A stretch of DNA of 64,000 nt from Mycobacterium sp. 852002-51163_SCH5372311 (GTDB lineage Bacteria; Actinomycetota; Actinomycetes; Mycobacteriales; Mycobacteriaceae), in assembly GCF_001667115.1 (NCBI RefSeq), contig NZ_LZIJ01000022.1, positions 1 to 64,000 on the forward strand. Reading direction: 5' to 3'. The notes under the pieces are model-generated. The model saw only the letters and a list, made by a program, of their open reading frames with translations, was not told the DNA's origin and ran no database searches. Below are positions 51,368-60,908 of the stretch, one piece after another. The position numbers and the translations under genes are program-made. Position 1 is the first letter of the stretch. Each line of letters starts with the position of its first letter.

Positions 51368-54029
51368 GTTCTGCTCGGGCCTGGTCGATTTGATCGAAGG
51401 CACACGCTGCGATGCCGGTAGCCGTCATCGATGCACCGCTTCGGGCCAGCGATCCGTAAGATTGATCGCCCAGCACATCGCGTAGGTGTGCAATCAGCGG
51501 ACTGATCTCGGGGGTCCAGGATTCAGTAACGGAGCTGAACGCGTAGCCGGCGATAATTGCGGCGGGCTGTTCGCGTCCCAGCCGGTCGAGAAGCGCTGCG
51601 AGAACGACAAGCGGGACTCGCATGATGGTGGTGTTGCCCGAGTCGTGGTAGTTGCGGATGGCAAGAGCAAGGTAGTCGAGTGCAGTCAACGGGTCGCCGT
51701 ACCGAGCCTCGAGGCGACCGAGAAGATTCGCCAGGTGGGTTTCGTTGTAGCGGTTGCCGCTTTCTTGAGCCACCGTCAGACCTCGGCGCATCGCCTCACG
51801 AGCGCCCCCGGGATCGACGTCGCTGCAAGCGATCCCGTAAGTCAGCAGCGCAAATGAGAGCGCCCACGGATTTGCGATGACATCGGCGGCATCGAGAACG
51901 TCCTTTGCGACGGCCACCGCCTCCGCGTGGGAACCAGCCATCAATAGTCCGAAGACAAGCCCCGCCCGTATGTTTGCGTACGGGTCCGGCCCGCGCGCCA
52001 GCAGGAACCGGGTCCACTCGACACTCCGTTCGGGCTGGCCGATGAAGTTGTAAACACCGCCAAGCCAGGTTTCGAAGCCGAAGAGCACTAGGTTGGGAAT
52101 GTCTGCCACCACGATCTGGCCGGCGTCGCAATACCGGATGGCCTCCTCTAGCCTTCCTCCCGTCAGGTAGCACCATGATGCCAACGTGTAAAGGGCGGCG
52201 AGTCGGGGATGGTCGACTGCTCTTGCAGGCTCGATCAGCTCTTCGGTCCACGCGATCGGTTCGTAGTTCTCGACCATTGCACCAAGTAACGGCGCGAAGG
52301 TGGCGATGCGCGCCGCCGAATCGAGGTCACCGCAATCGGCGGCCCACCGAAACGCGGCGCGCAGGTTGGCCTGCTCGGTGGCGAACCAGTTGTAGGCCTC
52401 CCGTTGCCGGGGACTGTCCCATGCGTCCAGGATGTCGGCTTCGCGTCCGGCGAAGTAGCGTGCGTGCGCGGTCCGGGCCGCTGCCGCCTCACCGCGAGCG
52501 ACGAGTTGCTCCTCGGCGAACTGGCGAATCGTCTCCAGCATCGAATACCGGGTGCGTCCCGATGTCCGGTCGGCGACCAACAGTGACTTGCGCACCAGTG
52601 CGTCCAGCAGATCGAGGACGGCAAATTCGTCAGTATCGTCGGTTCCTGTTACAGCGCACACGCTTTCGAGATCGAATCCTCCGGCGAACACCGCACACCG
52701 ATCGAGCAGTTGCTTCTCGTCGTCATCGAGGTGTTCGTAGGACCACGCCACCGCATGGCGCAGCGTTTGGTGGCGTTCCAATCCGCGGCGCGAGCCGACC
52801 AGCAGCCGGAACCGCTGATCCAGGCGATCGCGTACCTCGCCGGCGGTCATCGACGCCATGCGCGAGGCCGCCAGTTCGATGGCCAACGGAATCCCGTCAA
52901 GTCGGCGGCAGACCTCGATCACCGCGGTCGCCTCGTCAGGCGCCTCGACCGAGAAGCCGGCGGCAACGCTGCGGGCTCGCTCGACGAACAGGGCCACCGC
53001 GGCGCAGTCAAGCCCGGCGATGACGTCCAGCGACGGCACCAGCCACAGCTGCTCGTCGGCGATACCCAAGCCTTCGCGACTGGTCGCCAGAACCCTGACC
53101 GTTGCGGATTGGCCGAGGATCGTTTCGATCAGATCGGCGACGGCGTCGCGCAGGTGCTCGCAATTGTCGAACACCAACAACCGAATGCGGCCCTCCAGCG
53201 TGGCGGCAACGTTTTCTGCCACACTCTTTCCCGGCTGCTGCGTGATGCCCAGGACCGCAGCCACTGCATCGGGCACGGCCGCGGGATCGGCGACAGCCGC
53301 CAACTCGAACAACCAGACTCCGTCGGGGAATTCATCGGATAGCCGCCCCGCAACTTCCAGCGCGAGGCGGGTTTTGCCGACTCCGCCGACCCCGGTCAAC
53401 GTCACCAACCGGTGCCCACGCACCGCCGCTTCGACAGCCGCAATATCGGACTCCCGGCCGATCAGACTATTGACCGCGGGCCGCAGATTCCCCGGACTGG
53501 TATCCAACGCGCGCAAGGGCGGAAAGTCCGTGCGCAGACCGGGCGCTCGCACCTGAGAGACCGCAACCGGGGTGGGCAGATCGCGCAGCCGCCGAGGACC
53601 GAGATTGACGAGATCAACTCCACTGAGCAGACCGGCCGTCGACTCCGCCACTAGGATCTGACCGCCGTGCCCGGCGGCCATCACCCGCGCCGCCCGGTTC
53701 AGCACCGCACCGAAATAGTCGTCCCCGCGCAGCTCCGCCTCGCCGGTCGCAATGCCCATGCGAACCGGCAACGCCAACTCGCGCTGCGCGGCCACCGCGG
53801 CGTCGATGGCTGATCGTGGCGACCCGAACGCGGCACACACGCCGTCGCCGGTGTGCTTGAACAACCAGCCGCCGTGCGCCTCGATGGTCTTGCGTAGCAA
53901 CTCGTCATGCGCGGCCAAAGCTGTCCGCATCGCATCCGCATCGGCTTCCCACCGACGGGTCGAACCCTCGACATCGGTGAACAGAAACGTCACCAGCCCC
54001 GACGGGGGCACCGCTTTCTCAGCGGACAC
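51351..54029 (-). CDS. Class III nucleotidyl cyclase with NB-ARC ATPase and TPR domains
   Basis: An 892-aa signalling protein. The N-terminal class III cyclase domain (about 10-160) has FTDVEGST (17-24, metal Asp), KHTGDGV (58-64) and NRAAR (111-115), so the catalytic residues look complete. An NB-ARC-like ATPase follows (Walker A GVGGVGKT, 213-220; LLVFDNCEH Walker B; TSREGLG), then about 350 residues of TPR-like helices. No DNA-binding domain is visible. It would make cAMP or cGMP in response to a ligand sensed by the TPR part. Confidence 0.9.
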   Translation of the reverse strand: MSAEKAVPPSGLVTFLFTDVEGSTRRWEADADAMRTALAAHDELLRKTIEAHGGWLFKHTGDGVCAAFGSPRSAIDAAVAAQRELALPVRMGIATGEAELRGDDYFGAVLNRAARVMAAGHGGQILVAESTAGLLSGVDLVNLGPRRLRDLPTPVAVSQVRAPGLRTDFPPLRALDTSPGNLRPAVNSLIGRESDIAAVEAAVRGHRLVTLTGVGGVGKTRLALEVAGRLSDEFPDGVWLFELAAVADPAAVPDAVAAVLGITQQPGKSVAENVAATLEGRIRLLVFDNCEHLRDAVADLIETILGQSATVRVLATSREGLGIADEQLWLVPSLDVIAGLDCAAVALFVERARSVAAGFSVEAPDEATAVIEVCRRLDGIPLAIELAASRMASMTAGEVRDRLDQRFRLLVGSRRGLERHQTLRHAVAWSYEHLDDDEKQLLDRCAVFAGGFDLESVCAVTGTDDTDEFAVLDLLDALVRKSLLVADRTSGRTRYSMLETIRQFAEEQLVARGEAAAARTAHARYFAGREADILDAWDSPRQREAYNWFATEQANLRAAFRWAADCGDLDSAARIATFAPLLGAMVENYEPIAWTEELIEPARAVDHPRLAALYTLASWCYLTGGRLEEAIRYCDAGQIVVADIPNLVLFGFETWLGGVYNFIGQPERSVEWTRFLLARGPDPYANIRAGLVFGLLMAGSHAEAVAVAKDVLDAADVIANPWALSFALLTYGIACSDVDPGGAREAMRRGLTVAQESGNRYNETHLANLLGRLEARYGDPLTALDYLALAIRNYHDSGNTTIMRVPLVVLAALLDRLGREQPAAIIAGYAFSSVTESWTPEISPLIAHLRDVLGDQSYGSLARSGASMTATGIAACAFDQIDQARAELIARQ

Positions 54030-54100
54030 TCACGCAGCATGGCACACCAGCCTGGCAACCATGGTCAATACGACTTTAAGATCAGCGCACCCCGGATCGC

Positions 54101-54107
54101 AGGAGGT
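54101..54107 (+). promoter_or_regulatory. Strong Shine-Dalgarno AGGAGGT of the DUF1214 gene
   Basis: AGGAGGT lies 8 bp before ATG 54116 and fixes this as the start, which places the palindromic element inside the coding region after codon 5. Confidence 0.8.
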
Positions 54108-54115
54108 AGGGGCCG

Positions 54116-55246
54116 ATGACTGAAGACTCGGCGAGCAGACGCAAAAGCCCCCGACACGCCCTGGATTTGGGTGCTTTTGCGTCTGCTCGCGCCAATGAAG
54201 CGTGGCAGTTCTTCCAGCAGATGCTGGGCAACGCCACCAACATCGTGGCCGAGGACGCCGAAACTGAGCGGGAATTCCTCGAAGGACTGCGAGTGATAGC
54301 CAGGGTGTCGTCACTTTGTTCGCAAATGGCCGTCGAGGCCGACCTCGACCGGCCGTCGTTCTTCGACATGTGCTCCCCGAACCGGATGATCGGCGGCCCC
54401 AATCCGGACGGTAACTACTACCTGGCCATGATCCGCGGTGACCGGCGCTACCGCATCACCGGCGCCCGAGGCACCAGCGCCTACCTCGGTCTGCAGATCC
54501 TCGCCGGCACCGGACTGACGCCGCGGCGGATGTCCAACTACATCAGTGACGTCAACCTGGCGCTCAGCGACGGGACATTCGAGCTCGTGCTGGCCTCCGA
54601 GGAACCCGCCGATCTTGCCGGTGCGCAGTGGGTGCAGATCCCCGAGGATGCGTCGTCAGTTGTGGTCCGCGAGTACATCGGTGATCGCGCCGGTGAAGAG
54701 TTGGCCACACTGCGGATCGAGGCCATTGATCCGGGTCCCCTCGCGCCAGTTACCGACAGCGGACTTGCCGAGCAGTTCACCGCGATGGCGTGGTCGCTGA
54801 TGAAACTCGTTACGCTGCACCGTACTATCAAGCCCGAACTCCTCGAGCGCCCCAACACCCTGCTGACAGCCCAGGCCGCCGATCTGGGCGCGGCCGACAC
54901 CACGCCGGACAACCTCTACATGATGGGAACCTTCCGGCTCGACCCCGGCCAGGCCCTCGTCCTCGATATCGACCCACCCGACACCCGGTACTGGAACGTC
55001 ACGCTGGAAAGCATCTGGCATGAATGCCTGGAGCCGCGCCGACGGCACTCCTCGGTGACCAACAAGGGGGCCCGGCCCGAGTCGGACGGGCGCGTACGCA
55101 TCGCAATCTCCGCACATGACCACGGATTTGGCCATTGGCTCGACACCGGCGGACGGCACCGCGGCTTCGTGGTACTGCGCTGGCTGGACAACCCCAACCC
55201 ACCCGACGTGAAAGTGTCTGTGCGCCAAGGCGAGGAGCGGCCGTGA
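54116..55246 (+). CDS. DUF1214 family protein carrying an in-frame 60-bp element
   Basis: A 376-aa protein. The region with YRITGARGTSAYLGLQILAGTG and the C-terminal DTRYWNVTLESIWHE fits DUF1214/DUF1254-type proteins of unknown function. Residues 6-25 (ASRRK...FASAR) are encoded exactly by the palindromic element at 54131-54190; without it the protein would read MTEDS-ANEAWQFFQQML. It overlaps the sulfotransferase gene by 4 bp (GTGA), so the two probably form an operon. Confidence 0.82.
   Translation: MTEDSASRRKSPRHALDLGAFASARANEAWQFFQQMLGNATNIVAEDAETEREFLEGLRVIARVSSLCSQMAVEADLDRPSFFDMCSPNRMIGGPNPDGNYYLAMIRGDRRYRITGARGTSAYLGLQILAGTGLTPRRMSNYISDVNLALSDGTFELVLASEEPADLAGAQWVQIPEDASSVVVREYIGDRAGEELATLRIEAIDPGPLAPVTDSGLAEQFTAMAWSLMKLVTLHRTIKPELLERPNTLLTAQAADLGAADTTPDNLYMMGTFRLDPGQALVLDIDPPDTRYWNVTLESIWHECLEPRRRHSSVTNKGARPESDGRVRIAISAHDHGFGHWLDTGGRHRGFVVLRWLDNPNPPDVKVSVRQGEERP
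54131..54190. repeat. 60-bp palindromic element, copy 4 (in frame in DUF1214 gene)
   Basis: Arms GCGAGCAGACGCAAAAGC (54131-54148) and its exact inverse (54173-54190) flank 24 bp. The 60 bp equal 20 codons and leave the reading frame unchanged. Both coding copies (this one and 12286) use the same frame of the element. Confidence 0.9.
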
Positions 55247-56415
55247 CGCTGCACGAGCGATTCGCTCCGGACCGGTTGATCGACGCCGCCTGCGCGGAGA
55301 CGGGGTATGACGATTTCGGCGATGACGGCTGGCGGCCTGGCCTGGATCGCCTCACCAAGGGGCTGATCAATGAGGCGCGGCTGTCCGCGATTGGCGTAGA
55401 GATTGCCTGTCTCGACATCATGCGCGCACTCAAGAATCGGCTCGGCGTCGTCGCGTGGCGCAAGCAGCACCCCGAGATAGCCCGAAAGCCAATTACTCAG
55501 CCGATTGTGATCGTCGGACAGCCACGCACCGGAACGACGATCCTCTACGACCTACTTGCCCAGGACCCGGAGCTGCGCGCACCGCTGACGTGGGAAGTCG
55601 ATGCGCCCTGTCCGGTCCCGCAGCCCGAGACATCCCATGACGATCCGCGAATTGCACAGACGCAGGCCAGCATTGAGCTCTCCGAGCAGATCATTCCCGG
55701 GTTCTTGGCGTTTCATCCGATGGGCGCCCTGGTGGGTCAGGAGTGCGTGCGCATCACTGCCAGTGAGTTCACCAGCATGATCTTCTCGGTGCAGTATCGC
55801 CTGCCGAGCTACTACCGCTGGCTGCTGTACGAAGCAGACCACGCGGGCGCCTATCGCTTCCATCGAATCTTCCTGCAGCACCTGCAATCTGGCGTACCCG
55901 GTCAGTGGCTACTCAAGTCGCCCGCGCACCTGTGGCACCTGGACAATCTAATCGCCGAATATCCCGATGCCGTGATCGTGGAGACGCATCGTGATCCGCT
56001 CAACGTCATTTCCTCGATCGCCGCACTCACCCACCATTTACGACAAATGTGCAGCGATGAATCCACTATCGCGGACTGCGCCGCCCAGTGCTACGAGGAG
56101 ATCGTCGTTGGCTTGGAGCGCGAGATGGCGGTGCGTGACAGCGGCGCAGTTCCGGTGGGCCGGGTAATCGATGTTCTCTACACCGATTTCATCAAGGATC
56201 CCTGGTCGACGATCGAGGACATCTATGCAAAGCTCGGCCGTGAGCTGAGACCCGAGACCGAGCAGAAGATGCGTGACTTCCTGGCCGCCCATCCCGGTGA
56301 CGGCGGACGTGGCCGCTACACCTGGTCAGACACCGGCCTGAACGCCGGTGAGGTTCGTGAACGGGTCAGCGCCTACCAGGACCGCTACGGAGTACCGACC
56401 GAGGAGCTGCGGTGA
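55243..56415 (+). CDS. Sulfotransferase family protein
   Basis: A 390-aa sulfotransferase from a GTG (GAGGAGCGG upstream). The 5'-phosphosulfate loop is IVIVGQPRTGTTILYDLLAQDPELRAPLTWE (loop residues GQPRTGTT 92-99), and the 3'-phosphate region appears as LLKSPAHLWHLDNLIAEYPDAVIVETHRDPLNVISS. It would transfer sulfate from PAPS to a lipid or small acceptor. It overlaps the DUF1214 gene by 4 bp. Confidence 0.9.
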   Translation: MTLHERFAPDRLIDAACAETGYDDFGDDGWRPGLDRLTKGLINEARLSAIGVEIACLDIMRALKNRLGVVAWRKQHPEIARKPITQPIVIVGQPRTGTTILYDLLAQDPELRAPLTWEVDAPCPVPQPETSHDDPRIAQTQASIELSEQIIPGFLAFHPMGALVGQECVRITASEFTSMIFSVQYRLPSYYRWLLYEADHAGAYRFHRIFLQHLQSGVPGQWLLKSPAHLWHLDNLIAEYPDAVIVETHRDPLNVISSIAALTHHLRQMCSDESTIADCAAQCYEEIVVGLEREMAVRDSGAVPVGRVIDVLYTDFIKDPWSTIEDIYAKLGRELRPETEQKMRDFLAAHPGDGGRGRYTWSDTGLNAGEVRERVSAYQDRYGVPTEELR

Positions 56416-56661
56416 AGTTTGCCGCACGGATTGTCGGCGGCGCCGCTGTCGCTGGGAGATGACAATGACATTGCGCCAGGGCAACCGCTTTGCCCCGACT
56501 GGCCAGTGTTTGTCCGGCCGAGCGAATCGCCGAGATCGACGCGAGCGTGCGCTGTACTCGTAGATCTCCGCGCTGGCATCGATCTCGACGAAACCGTTGC
56601 GGCGCTGAAGGCTTCGTTGTAGCGCGGCATTCGCCCAGCCGCTGCGACCCGAGCGGGGTCC
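56416..56661. other. 246-bp gap without a supported gene
   Basis: A 67-codon open frame at 56419 exists but has no Shine-Dalgarno, no family resemblance and mixed third-position bias. I see nothing else. Confidence 0.5.
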
Positions 56662-57471
56662 TCAACCGAGTTCGACGAGTGTCACTGGGGCGCGGAATCG
56701 CTCCAGCTGAGGCACCCGGTATGCCAGCGAAATAGCCCCTCGCAAAAGCCGGCCGCGCGCTGGCGGCGGCGGCAGCTCACGCACTGCGCGGACGCCCGTG
56801 AGAGCGCGTAGTTGGTCGTACTCGTTGGCGGTGAAGGAGAACGGCATTGGGGGCACCGTGTAATGCTTGGTGGGTCTGAAGCCGCGTCTGCGTGAATACG
56901 CGCTCAAGACTCGCGGGATGCTGTCGAAGATAAACCACCCACCGGGAAACCGCTTGGCGCAAGCCGCGATCAGGTCGAAGACCACATCGCGCTCGAGGTA
57001 CTGCAACAGCCCCTCGGCGGTTATCAGCACACCGTTGGTGTCGTCCACCTCGTCCATCCAGGAATAGTCGAGTGCGGATTGGGCACAGTATCGCAACCGA
57101 TCTGATTCCGGGAGTAGTTGCTGTCGCAGTCGCACTATCGGTTCAAGGTCCACCGAGAGCCAGGTCAGCTCGCCATTGTCGAGACGCCAAAAGCTGGTTT
57201 GCAGCCCCTCTGCCAATGCCACCACGGTGGCACGCGGATGGGTGTCCAGATAGTCGCGAGAACCGTTATCGAAAGCCAAGGCGCGCAGGGCTGTCGCTTG
57301 GTGGGTGCGGCCGAAGTGGTGGTAGTCGTAGTCGATGCTGTCGCGCAAGACGATAGCCATCGGGTCGTCGATGATCCCGTCCGGCCGCGCGGCCTCGGTT
57401 GCCCGCTGGTGCAACGTGAGCAGAGCGGTTTCGGATATCCCGTCGAGATGACGGCCGTCGACGACTGGCAT
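56662..57471 (-). CDS. SAM-dependent methyltransferase (LCM/PPM1-like)
   Basis: A 269-aa methyltransferase of the leucine-carboxyl-methyltransferase-like group common in mycobacteria. RPDGIIDDPMAIVLRDSIDYDY, ELTWLSVDLEPIVRLRQQLLPES (acidic SAM-binding region) and GVLITAEGLLQYLERDVVFDLIAACAKRFPGGWFIFDSIPR are the landmarks. ATG 57471 is chosen because AGGTGGA precedes it; the frame from 57534 adds 21 residues. It is divergent from the INLP operon, in the place where M. tuberculosis has PPE1 (Rv0096), but no functional link is shown. Confidence 0.83.
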   Translation of the reverse strand: MPVVDGRHLDGISETALLTLHQRATEAARPDGIIDDPMAIVLRDSIDYDYHHFGRTHQATALRALAFDNGSRDYLDTHPRATVVALAEGLQTSFWRLDNGELTWLSVDLEPIVRLRQQLLPESDRLRYCAQSALDYSWMDEVDDTNGVLITAEGLLQYLERDVVFDLIAACAKRFPGGWFIFDSIPRVLSAYSRRRGFRPTKHYTVPPMPFSFTANEYDQLRALTGVRAVRELPPPPARGRLLRGAISLAYRVPQLERFRAPVTLVELG

Positions 57472-57531
57472 GGATCCACCTAAGCATCCAGACACGCATC
57501 GTGTGAACTTTGCCTCTTGTTTCGGCGACTC

Positions 57532-57560
57532 CAAGAATCCTTCAAGGATCCGTCAAGAAT
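57532..57560. promoter_or_regulatory. Three 7-bp direct repeats at 11-bp period upstream of INLP operon
   Basis: CAAGAAT (57532-57538), CAAGGAT (57543-57549) and CAAGAAT (57554-57560) are separated by exactly 4 bp each. A 7-4-7-4-7 direct repeat is the binding pattern of OmpR/PhoB-type response regulators such as PhoP. The site lies 70 bp upstream of the first INLP gene. Confidence 0.6.
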
Positions 57561-57630
57561 ACGTTGAGTGACCTGAGGTTCCCTTATTCGCAGCAACCCA
57601 ACTGCACGGGAATCCAGGAGAAGACACTAC

Positions 57631-58500
57631 ATGACGCTCAATGTGAAAGGTGAGGGGCTCGGAGCCGAGGTTACCGGACTCGATCCCAAAAACCTGGACC
57701 ACCTCACTACCGAGGAGATCCGTGAAATTGTCTACACGAACAAGCTCGTCGTTCTCAAAGACGTTCACCCTTCTCCCGAAGAATTCCTGAAACTGGGCAG
57801 AATAGTCGGGGACATCGTCACCTACTACGAGCCCATGTATCACCACCCGGTGCACCCAGAAATCTTTGTCTCTTCGACCGAAGAAGGGCACGGCGTGCCG
57901 AAAACCGGCGCATTCTGGCACATCGACTACATGTTCATGCCGGAGCCTTTTGCGTTTTCCATGGTGCTGCCTCTTTCAGTGCCGGGAAGCGACCGCGGTA
58001 CATACTTCATCGATTTGAACAAGGTTTGGGAATCGCTGCCCACCGCTAAGCAAGACCCGGTCCGCGGAACTGTCAGCACTCACGATCCTCGTCGCCACAT
58101 AAAGATTCGCCCAAGTGACATACACAAGCCAATCGGCGAAGTCTGGGACGAGATCACCCGGACCACACCACCCATCAAGTGGCCCACGGTGATCAGGCAT
58201 CCGCACACCGGGGAAGAGATCCTCTACATCTGCGCCTCGGGCACCACGAAGATCGAGGACCAGGATGGGAATTTGCTCGACCCGTCGATTCTGCAAGACC
58301 TCATGGCCGCCACCGGCCAGCTCGACACCGAATTCGAATCGCCGTTTATACACACGCAGCACTACGAAGTTGGCGACATCATTCTGTGGGACAACCGCGT
58401 TCTCATGCACCGCGCGAAGCACGGCACCACCGCAGGCCATTTAACCACCCACCGGCTGACCATGTTGGACGGCCTTATCACACCAGGATATGCAGCATGA
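57631..58500 (+). CDS. INLP non-heme Fe(II) isonitrile-forming dioxygenase (Rv0097 type)
   Basis: A 289-aa TauD-family enzyme. Iron ligands are H97-x-D99 (WHIDYMF) and H260 (WDNRVLMH); R275 is placed to bind 2-oxoglutarate. Homologues (ScoE/MmaE) convert an N-carboxymethyl-beta-amino acid to an isonitrile by oxidative decarboxylation. AGGAGA precedes the ATG. It is the first gene of a collinear Rv0097-Rv0101-like operon and overlaps the next gene by 4 bp (ATGA). Confidence 0.93.
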   Translation: MTLNVKGEGLGAEVTGLDPKNLDHLTTEEIREIVYTNKLVVLKDVHPSPEEFLKLGRIVGDIVTYYEPMYHHPVHPEIFVSSTEEGHGVPKTGAFWHIDYMFMPEPFAFSMVLPLSVPGSDRGTYFIDLNKVWESLPTAKQDPVRGTVSTHDPRRHIKIRPSDIHKPIGEVWDEITRTTPPIKWPTVIRHPHTGEEILYICASGTTKIEDQDGNLLDPSILQDLMAATGQLDTEFESPFIHTQHYEVGDIILWDNRVLMHRAKHGTTAGHLTTHRLTMLDGLITPGYAA

Positions 58501-59060
58501 CTACCATGGAATTGACCCTTCCCACGCAGACCGCGGCAGAATTCAGCGATTTCGCTGAGACAACCCCGATCGACGAGGATCTGCTCGTCAGAGTTCTCGA
58601 CCCGTATGCTCACAAGGGATGTCGCTATCTGCTGGATGCCGAGTACAAAGCCACCCCTCACTCGGTCCTCGCGATCGGGAATTTCAGCATCGGCGAGCCC
58701 GCCTACATTCGAAGCACGGGCCACTTCAATGCGGCGGAATTCATTATGTGCTTCAACCAACTCGCTTACAGCGCCTTCGCGCCGGCGATCCTCAACGAGG
58801 AGATTCCGGTACTGCGGGGCTGGTCGATCTCGGACTATTTCGACCTCCAGCTGCCCAGCATGTTGATCAAGAACACAGCATCGCGATTCAAAAGGATGAT
58901 CCACGCCCCGGCGTTCTCCGCGCGCTTGCAGTGCCAGAATTTCGAGGTGGTCGACCGCAGGATGCGCTATCTCAACATCGAGTGCTCCATCGAGTTCTGG
59001 GACGAGTTCGGCGGCGCCGCGTCCGGCGAGGTCGAACTAGCAGCCCTTAACATCCCGTAA
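58497..59060 (+). CDS. fcoT: INLP hotdog thioesterase FcoT (Rv0098 type)
   Basis: A 187-aa FcoT-family protein: DPYAHKGCRYLLDAEYKATPHSVLAIGNF, GEPAYIRSTGHFNAAEFIMCFNQLAYSAFAPAILNEE and the end FGGAASGEVELAALNIP are close to M. tuberculosis Rv0098. In the INLP pathway this protein (ScoD/MmaD) takes part in adding glycine to an acyl group on the carrier protein and releasing the product. Its start overlaps the dioxygenase stop. Confidence 0.94.
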   Translation: MTTMELTLPTQTAAEFSDFAETTPIDEDLLVRVLDPYAHKGCRYLLDAEYKATPHSVLAIGNFSIGEPAYIRSTGHFNAAEFIMCFNQLAYSAFAPAILNEEIPVLRGWSISDYFDLQLPSMLIKNTASRFKRMIHAPAFSARLQCQNFEVVDRRMRYLNIECSIEFWDEFGGAASGEVELAALNIP

Positions 59061-59083
59061 GGAACTGAGGGACACTAACAGCT

Positions 59084-60670
59084 ATGTCGCACTCACCGCT
59101 CACGGTGCTGGACCGGGTCGTCGAGCAGGCCCGGCAGCGGCCCGAGGCAATCGCCTTGCGCCGCTGCGACGGCAAAAGCGCACTGCGGTACGGGGAGCTT
59201 GTCGCCGAAGTCGACAGGCTTGCCGCGACGCTACGGGCGCAGTCGGTTTCTCGGGGATCCCGGGTGCTCGTCATCTCCGACAACGGACCCGAGACATACC
59301 TGTCGGTGCTGGCCTGCGCGAAGCTCGGCGCGATCGCCGTCATGGCGGACGGGAATCTCCCACCCGCCACCATCGATCGATTCGGTCAGGTAACTACTCC
59401 GAGCGCGATTCTCATCGCACCGGGGAGCAGAACCGCATCGGCCGGTCTGCCTGATGGTCTGCAGTCGATACCGGCGAACAGGGTCGACCTGACCGCCGGC
59501 GTGCGGGAGACCGTTCACCCGGCGGCTGCCGACACCCCACAACTGGGCGCCGATGATCCACTGGCGATGATCTTCACCAGCGGTACCACCGGTGAGCCAA
59601 AAGCCGTGCTGCTGGCGAATCGCACCTTCTTCGCCATCCCGGACATCTTGCGGGAAAACGGTTTGAACTGGGTCACCTGGGTCGACGGCGAAACCACCTA
59701 CTCGCCGCTGCCGGCTACCCATGTCGGCGGACTGTGGTGGATATTCACTTGTTTGATGCGCGGATGTTTGTGTATCACCGGCGGTGAGAACACGTCGTCC
59801 CTCGTGGAACTGCTCAACAACAATGAGGTCGCGAGTACGTGCGTGGTTCCGACTCTTCTTTCGAAACTGGTTGCCGAACTGAAGTTGGCCGACACGAAGC
59901 TGGCGTCGCTGCGACTACTTGGATACGGCGGTTCGCGGGCAATCGCGGCCGACGTGCGATTCATCGAAGCTACGGGTGTTCGCACCGCACAGGTCTACGG
60001 TTTGAGCGAGACAGGTTGCACCGCTTTGTGTTTGCCGACCGATGACGGGTCGATCGCCAAGATCGAGGCGGGTGCGGTGGGGCGTCCGTATCCCGGCGTA
60101 GAGGTTTACCTGGCCGGCCCGGGCGACAGTGGGCCCACCGCCGGCAGCACTGATTCTTCCGCCTCGTTCGGCACATTGTGGATAAAGTCGCCGGCAAACA
60201 TGCTGGGGTACTGGAACAACCCAGAACGCACCCAAGAGGTGCTCGTCGACGGGTGGGTGAATACCGGCGACCTCCTGGAGCGCCACGACGACGGTTTCTT
60301 CTACATCAAGGGCAGATCATCGGAAATGATCATCTCCGGTGGCGTGAACATCGCCCCCGACGAGGTTGATCGCATTGCGGAGGGGGTTTCCGGCGTCCGC
60401 GAGGCCGCATGTTACGAAATTCCGGACGCGGAGTTCGGAGCTCTTGTGGGTCTGGCTGTCGTCCCCTCGACGCAAGTGGACGAGTCAGAAGCCCGCAAGC
60501 TGAAACAAGCGATTGCGGCTCGCTTTCGGCAGGAATCGGAGTCGATGGCGCGGCCTTCGACGATCGCGATCGTCGCCGATATTCCTCGAACGCAGTCTGG
60601 CAAGGTCATGCGGACTTCACTGGCTGCGACGGTAAGTGACGACAAAGCCGGGGTGATCGTTCGTGGTTGA
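59084..60670 (+). CDS. fadD10: INLP fatty acyl-AMP ligase FadD10
   Basis: A 528-aa ANL-family ligase. The P-loop FTSGTTGEPK (164-173), YGLSETG, and C-terminal TQSGKVMR motifs are present. FadD10 activates a medium- to long-chain fatty acid as adenylate and loads it directly on the adjacent ACP, not on CoA. The gene overlaps the ACP gene by 8 bp. Its length fits M. tuberculosis FadD10 (Rv0099). Confidence 0.95.
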   Translation: MSHSPLTVLDRVVEQARQRPEAIALRRCDGKSALRYGELVAEVDRLAATLRAQSVSRGSRVLVISDNGPETYLSVLACAKLGAIAVMADGNLPPATIDRFGQVTTPSAILIAPGSRTASAGLPDGLQSIPANRVDLTAGVRETVHPAAADTPQLGADDPLAMIFTSGTTGEPKAVLLANRTFFAIPDILRENGLNWVTWVDGETTYSPLPATHVGGLWWIFTCLMRGCLCITGGENTSSLVELLNNNEVASTCVVPTLLSKLVAELKLADTKLASLRLLGYGGSRAIAADVRFIEATGVRTAQVYGLSETGCTALCLPTDDGSIAKIEAGAVGRPYPGVEVYLAGPGDSGPTAGSTDSSASFGTLWIKSPANMLGYWNNPERTQEVLVDGWVNTGDLLERHDDGFFYIKGRSSEMIISGGVNIAPDEVDRIAEGVSGVREAACYEIPDAEFGALVGLAVVPSTQVDESEARKLKQAIAARFRQESESMARPSTIAIVADIPRTQSGKVMRTSLAATVSDDKAGVIVRG

Positions 60671-60908
60671 CACGTTGAGGGAGAAGGTCTTCGCAGCCGT
60701 CTGCGATGTGTTGTACATCGAAGAAGCGGATCTCACTGAAGGTGACGCCACTGATCTCAGAGACCTCGGGCTGGATTCTGTTCGGTTCGTTCTCATCATG
60801 AAGCACCTCGGCGTGGACCGACAATCCGACGTGCCGTCCCGACTGGCGGAAAACCTATCGATTGAGGGCTGGGTAAAGGAGCTGGAGAATCTCGGTGAAC
60901 GCGCCTGA
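60663..60908 (+). CDS. INLP acyl carrier protein (Rv0100 type)
   Basis: An 81-aa carrier protein from a GTG. The phosphopantetheine Ser is S39 in DLGLDSVRF. It carries the fatty acyl group from FadD10 for modification by the FcoT and dioxygenase steps and delivery to the NRPS. It overlaps FadD10 by 8 bp and the NRPS gene by 14 bp, which supports coupled translation. Confidence 0.94.
   Translation: MVDTLREKVFAAVCDVLYIEEADLTEGDATDLRDLGLDSVRFVLIMKHLGVDRQSDVPSRLAENLSIEGWVKELENLGERA

Noticed and set aside
56419..56622. 67-codon open frame
   Set aside because: No Shine-Dalgarno, no homology recognised and no consistent third-position bias.
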